Part shown: one piece after another, positions 61,200 through 64,000 of the stretch | Layout: each line of letters opens with the position of its first letter | Numbering within the stretch: the first letter of the stretch is position 1 | DNA from: Fasciola hepatica | Taxonomy: Eukaryota; Platyhelminthes; Trematoda; Plagiorchiida; Fasciolidae | Direction of reading: 5' to 3' | DNA length: 64,000 bases | NCBI GenBank assembly: GCA_948099385.1 | Contig: CANUEZ040000129.1 | Coordinates: 2,170,001 to 2,234,000 of the forward strand | The notes under the pieces: generated by a model | Told to the model about the DNA's origin: nothing | Databases searched by the model: none | Seen by the model: only the letters and a program-made list of their open reading frames with translations | Position numbers and translations under genes: made by a program

Positions 61200-61490
61200 G
61201 TAATAGCACAGATGGGCGGAAGCACATGACCGGTTTCGTAGTTATTGCCGCACATCAGGTATGCTTATCTGCTACTCCTCGGTTCATCCACTTGTTCTGA
61301 TACTTGTACATTCCGATAAGGAGCTTCCACTCACACTCCTGACACACGGATTAGATTGTTGTGAAGAAGCACCTGCGGAGTGCACAAGTATCAAAGCAAG
61401 TGGATAGACGGAGCAGACCGGATAAGCATATCTGCTAAGCGTAAATAATCGCGAAACCCGTAATGTGCTTCCGAGCAACTATGTCCACCC
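61200..61490. repeat. Second palindrome of two inverted hammerhead-family copies
   Basis: The left arm carries, on the minus strand (61,217-61,266), CTGATGT (A9 changed to U), a mismatched stem II, loop CAATAA, GAAA, ACCGGT and the GTC cleavage site. The right arm carries, on the plus strand (61,424-61,475), CTGCTAA, GCG/CGC stem II and GAAA. Arms of roughly 140 bp meet near 61,348. It has the same architecture as at 48.86-49.24 kb. Confidence 0.72.
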
Positions 61491-62428
61491 AACTCGCGAC
61501 CACAGTATCGTCGTTCTTGAGGTTAGCTGCGTCTAACCCACATAGAACTAGTGGTGAGCCACCGTTGGGGTACCTCGGTAGGCTTTCTAAAAAGGAGCCT
61601 CCACTCACACTGCTGATATATAAATTAAATACATTGGCATATAGAAATGAATGTTGGCAATCCGCAATATACAGACAGAGACGCGTGTGGATGGCTAGCT
61701 GTGACTTTAATTTCTTCTACTTTACCTATATGTCTGACCTTTTCGAAGTCCAAGATTTACAACTTGGTCAGCCTATCACCCGCATGAAGTCGCTACACGT
61801 TCTACCGACTAAACACACGTAATAAAGTTAGGGCAGTGATCGTCTGGGGTAAGAGAGCATAAAAAACGACTGAGATGAATTGGTTTGTGCGTTAGTTAAC
61901 AGTATGCAATACGTATCAGCTGCTTATAGACAGTATGAAAAGTCGACAGTGGTCACCGATTCGTTCTTTATGCTTTTCTTCGAAACGTATCGAGTTCAGT
62001 TCAGTTGGAACAATCATTACCCTTGCAGTGGGTGCGGTGGTTCTCAGCAGGAACCTTGATCGGAAACCGAACCAATCAATATTATGTAAGAATGGAGAAG
62101 AGATCCACAAATAACCGCTTCAGGTCGATAGAAAACCGTGCGAATACGAGAGCGCCAGTGACACAAGACCATACCTTTGAACTTATTTAACAGCTGAGTG
62201 GGTGGATCTCTTGGATCTCAACCAAGACGCCTGTCTAGCCACACACGACCAAGTCAACAGGTCAGACTTCGTATAGCCTTTCTTTTATTTCATGGACTGT
62301 CCACCACTGTTCATCTTACATCCACTAACCATTTCAGCGAACAGCGGTGCGTCGATTCAAAATGAATACTTCAATGAGAAAACGTCTTCAGTTAATTTAT
62401 CAATCCATGACTGAAATGAGTAACCCAC
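61491..62428. other. No gene recognised
   Basis: A 119-codon plus-strand frame (61,463-61,822) begins inside the palindrome and has no family resemblance. Probably intron of the minus-strand gene to the right. Confidence 0.35.
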
Positions 62429-62762
62429 CTATGTTGTGGTTCCATATTCGACCACTAGCCCATGCCAACTGCAAAAATTCTGCAAGACGGACGATCACTG
62501 CCGTTTCCGGGATGAATACCTCTTCAACCGTTGTCCTTTTTGCATTCAGTGCATCTGCAGTGCATTCATGAACCTTCTGCACTAGAAGTTCCAGATAAAC
62601 AAGTTCGCGTGAACGATCAAATTTTCTGGGGCATGGGATAGTCCAGTTGGAAAATGCGGAGGAACTGAGGCCACCGGGACCACCGATTGCACCCCCACCG
62701 ATACTTCCGCTGGAACCGTGTCTATGATGTCCACTTGCGCCAGAACCGCTTTCCGTTAAACA
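62429..62762 (-). CDS. Orphan internal exon of an unrecognised protein
   Basis: A 334-nt open stretch bounded by a plausible acceptor (pyrimidine-rich, then ATCATAG) and donor (ATAG/GTGGGT). It reads CLTESGSGASGHHRHGSSGS, a Gly/Ser-rich low-complexity part, then SAFSNWTIPCPRKFDRSREL, VYLELLVQKVHECTADALN, VEEVFIPETAVIVRLAEFLQ and LAWASGRIWNHN, which looks like a folded helical part. An in-frame TAG overlaps the acceptor, so the exon cannot extend further 5'. No known family was recognised. Preceding exons should lie right of the window. The next exon to the left was not found. Confidence 0.6.
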
Positions 62763-62879
62763 CTATGATTTAGATAAGGCAGGAATGGAAATAGTGTAAA
62801 TAAAAGGCAACGAAAATTAACTGTTTAAAACCAAACGAGAAATATGGCATTCAGTAATTTGTATTGGTTGTTGTGTGTT

Positions 62880-63045
62880 GTAGCTCAGGTTGTTGGTTGC
62901 CATAATGTTCTGATCGTCGAGCTTGACGTTTAGATCGCAAACGTTTCATCATCAGTCGAGGTGACACACGCGCTGACGATGCTTCCTCGCCTGGAGATGA
63001 AACGTTCGTAATCTAAGCACCAAGCTCAGCGACCAAAACATCACG
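62880..63045. repeat. Dispersed element C, copy 2, partly palindromic
   Basis: TGTTCTGATCGTCGAGCTTG, GCAAACGTTTCATCATCAG and CGAGGTGACA match the copy at 31.1 kb. A second, inverted version (GATGAAACGTTCGTAATC then AAGCTCAGCGACCAAAACAT) follows at 62,996-63,043, so the unit is arranged as an inverted pair. Confidence 0.6.
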
Positions 63046-64000
63046 GCGAGAAATATGACACTTCACCGATGAAATAATGAGGACGAAATCAATTGACCTG
63101 TAAGCCAATGCATTTCCTGCATTTCCCATCACAAATTAGGCCGCGATTAACGCTGGAACGATGAAATAGTCTCAGGAACATCTCCACCATATATGTTCTT
63201 GGATGAGTGCTCACTTGTTGATGCTACAAAAGTTTGTATCCATTTTTGATTAACTGGTTTGTATACCATCTGTTGTGCAAATGCAGGATATAAAATCCGC
63301 TAGTACTGTATGTGTGTGCTTTGCTTCGTGTTCGTATTCTTTTTGTGTTAGCTGTGTATTAGTCCTTGCGAGAAAATGCCAGTGAGTCTACGGAGCTCCC
63401 TCTCTCTTTCTCTCTTTTGATTATCCCATGCGGCTTCAGCACCCGAAATTTCAATCATATCAAAAACATGGAATGCAATCGGCCGACCGAAAACCTACCA
63501 GCGCCTGTGGTGGATCATTATAGCTCACCGGTCGACTAATTTACTGTACTAATCGAGAAAAAGTGACAAACGCAACTTTACGTCACACGCTCAGATATGA
63601 ACTTTCTTGGTGCGGACTGGTTTGAGGAACTGGGCATCACGATCAATATTTTCTGCCACCCAATCGAAAAGCCAAACACCATCACCGTAAACTAATCAAA
63701 TGATGCGACAAGTCACTTCAGCTTTTGAAGAAGGCTTAGACCTCTGCAAAAAGCTGCAAGCCACATCGCAGCTAGAATAGGATAGTCAGCCGGTTTTTCG
63801 CCCAAAACACCCACTGCCGTATGCAGCTCCGAAACGTCCTTAACATTTTAAATCCAGTCGCATTTTCCGGCTTCAATCGTTGTTGCGAAAAAAAGTTAAA
63901 CGGAATCATAAGGATATGCAGAGCTCCAAATTTTAACTGCTACCCACCACCCGTCCCAGAGGGCATTTTTACAAAACTGCATGGTCGTACCTGCTTTGCC
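63046..64000. other. Right end of window, no gene recognised
   Basis: A CTCTCTCTTTCTCTC stretch near 63,400 is the only simple repeat. No coding or RNA feature can be supported. Confidence 0.4.

Overview
This window is eukaryotic DNA, most likely from a digenean trematode (flatworm). The evidence is one spliced tektin-4-type gene with GT/AG introns of up to 11 kb, many decayed non-LTR and Penelope-like retroelements with GIY-YIG domains, Tc1/mariner remnants, tRNA-derived short elements, and hammerhead-ribozyme repeats of the kind known from schistosomes. Nothing bacterial (operons, ribosome binding sites, CRISPR) is present.

Layout. Positions 1-12,640 are a tandem satellite of about 31.6 head-to-tail copies of a 400-bp unit, running off the left edge. 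On the minus strand each unit holds a tRNA-like polymerase III promoter module followed directly by a hammerhead-shaped fold. The array ends at the right in a palindrome (12,529-12,751). From 15,151 to 32,210, on the minus strand, is the one gene that can be reconstructed in full: a five-exon tektin of 445 residues, including a 71-nt exon (23,342-23,412). Its introns carry Tc1 fragments, a Penelope fragment, a canonical hammerhead ribozyme (21,661-21,706), a single-copy relative of the satellite unit (21,483-21,602), a tRNA-derived SINE and a 2-kb LINE.

From 32.3 to 62.4 kb no host protein gene could be supported. The stretch holds decayed mobile elements: Penelope-like copies at 33.2-35.3 and 45.7-46.6 kb (the second between 426-bp inverted repeats about 99% identical), LINE copies at 50.1-51.7, 53.6-55.3 and 59.1-60.5 kb (all minus strand), palindromic pairs of hammerhead-like elements at 48.9-49.2 and 61.2-61.5 kb, several tRNA-derived SINEs, one tRNA-like gene at 36.6 kb and AT microsatellites. 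At 62,429-62,762 (minus) there is a well-formed orphan internal exon of an unrecognised protein, whose gene must extend beyond the right edge.

How the parts relate. The most interesting system is a set of self-cleaving-ribozyme repeats in three forms: an amplified satellite, a single short element, and a separate family found singly or as inverted pairs. The two best-formed families share the same six-base loop II (CAACAA), and palindromic or very short stem III sequences that would favour dimers. The satellite monomers all carry a change at the essential G8 position and are predicted inactive, whereas the copy at 21.66 kb has an intact core. One hammerhead copy lies downstream of, and on the same strand as, a Penelope GIY-YIG fragment; a link between hammerheads and Penelope-like elements is known from other animals.
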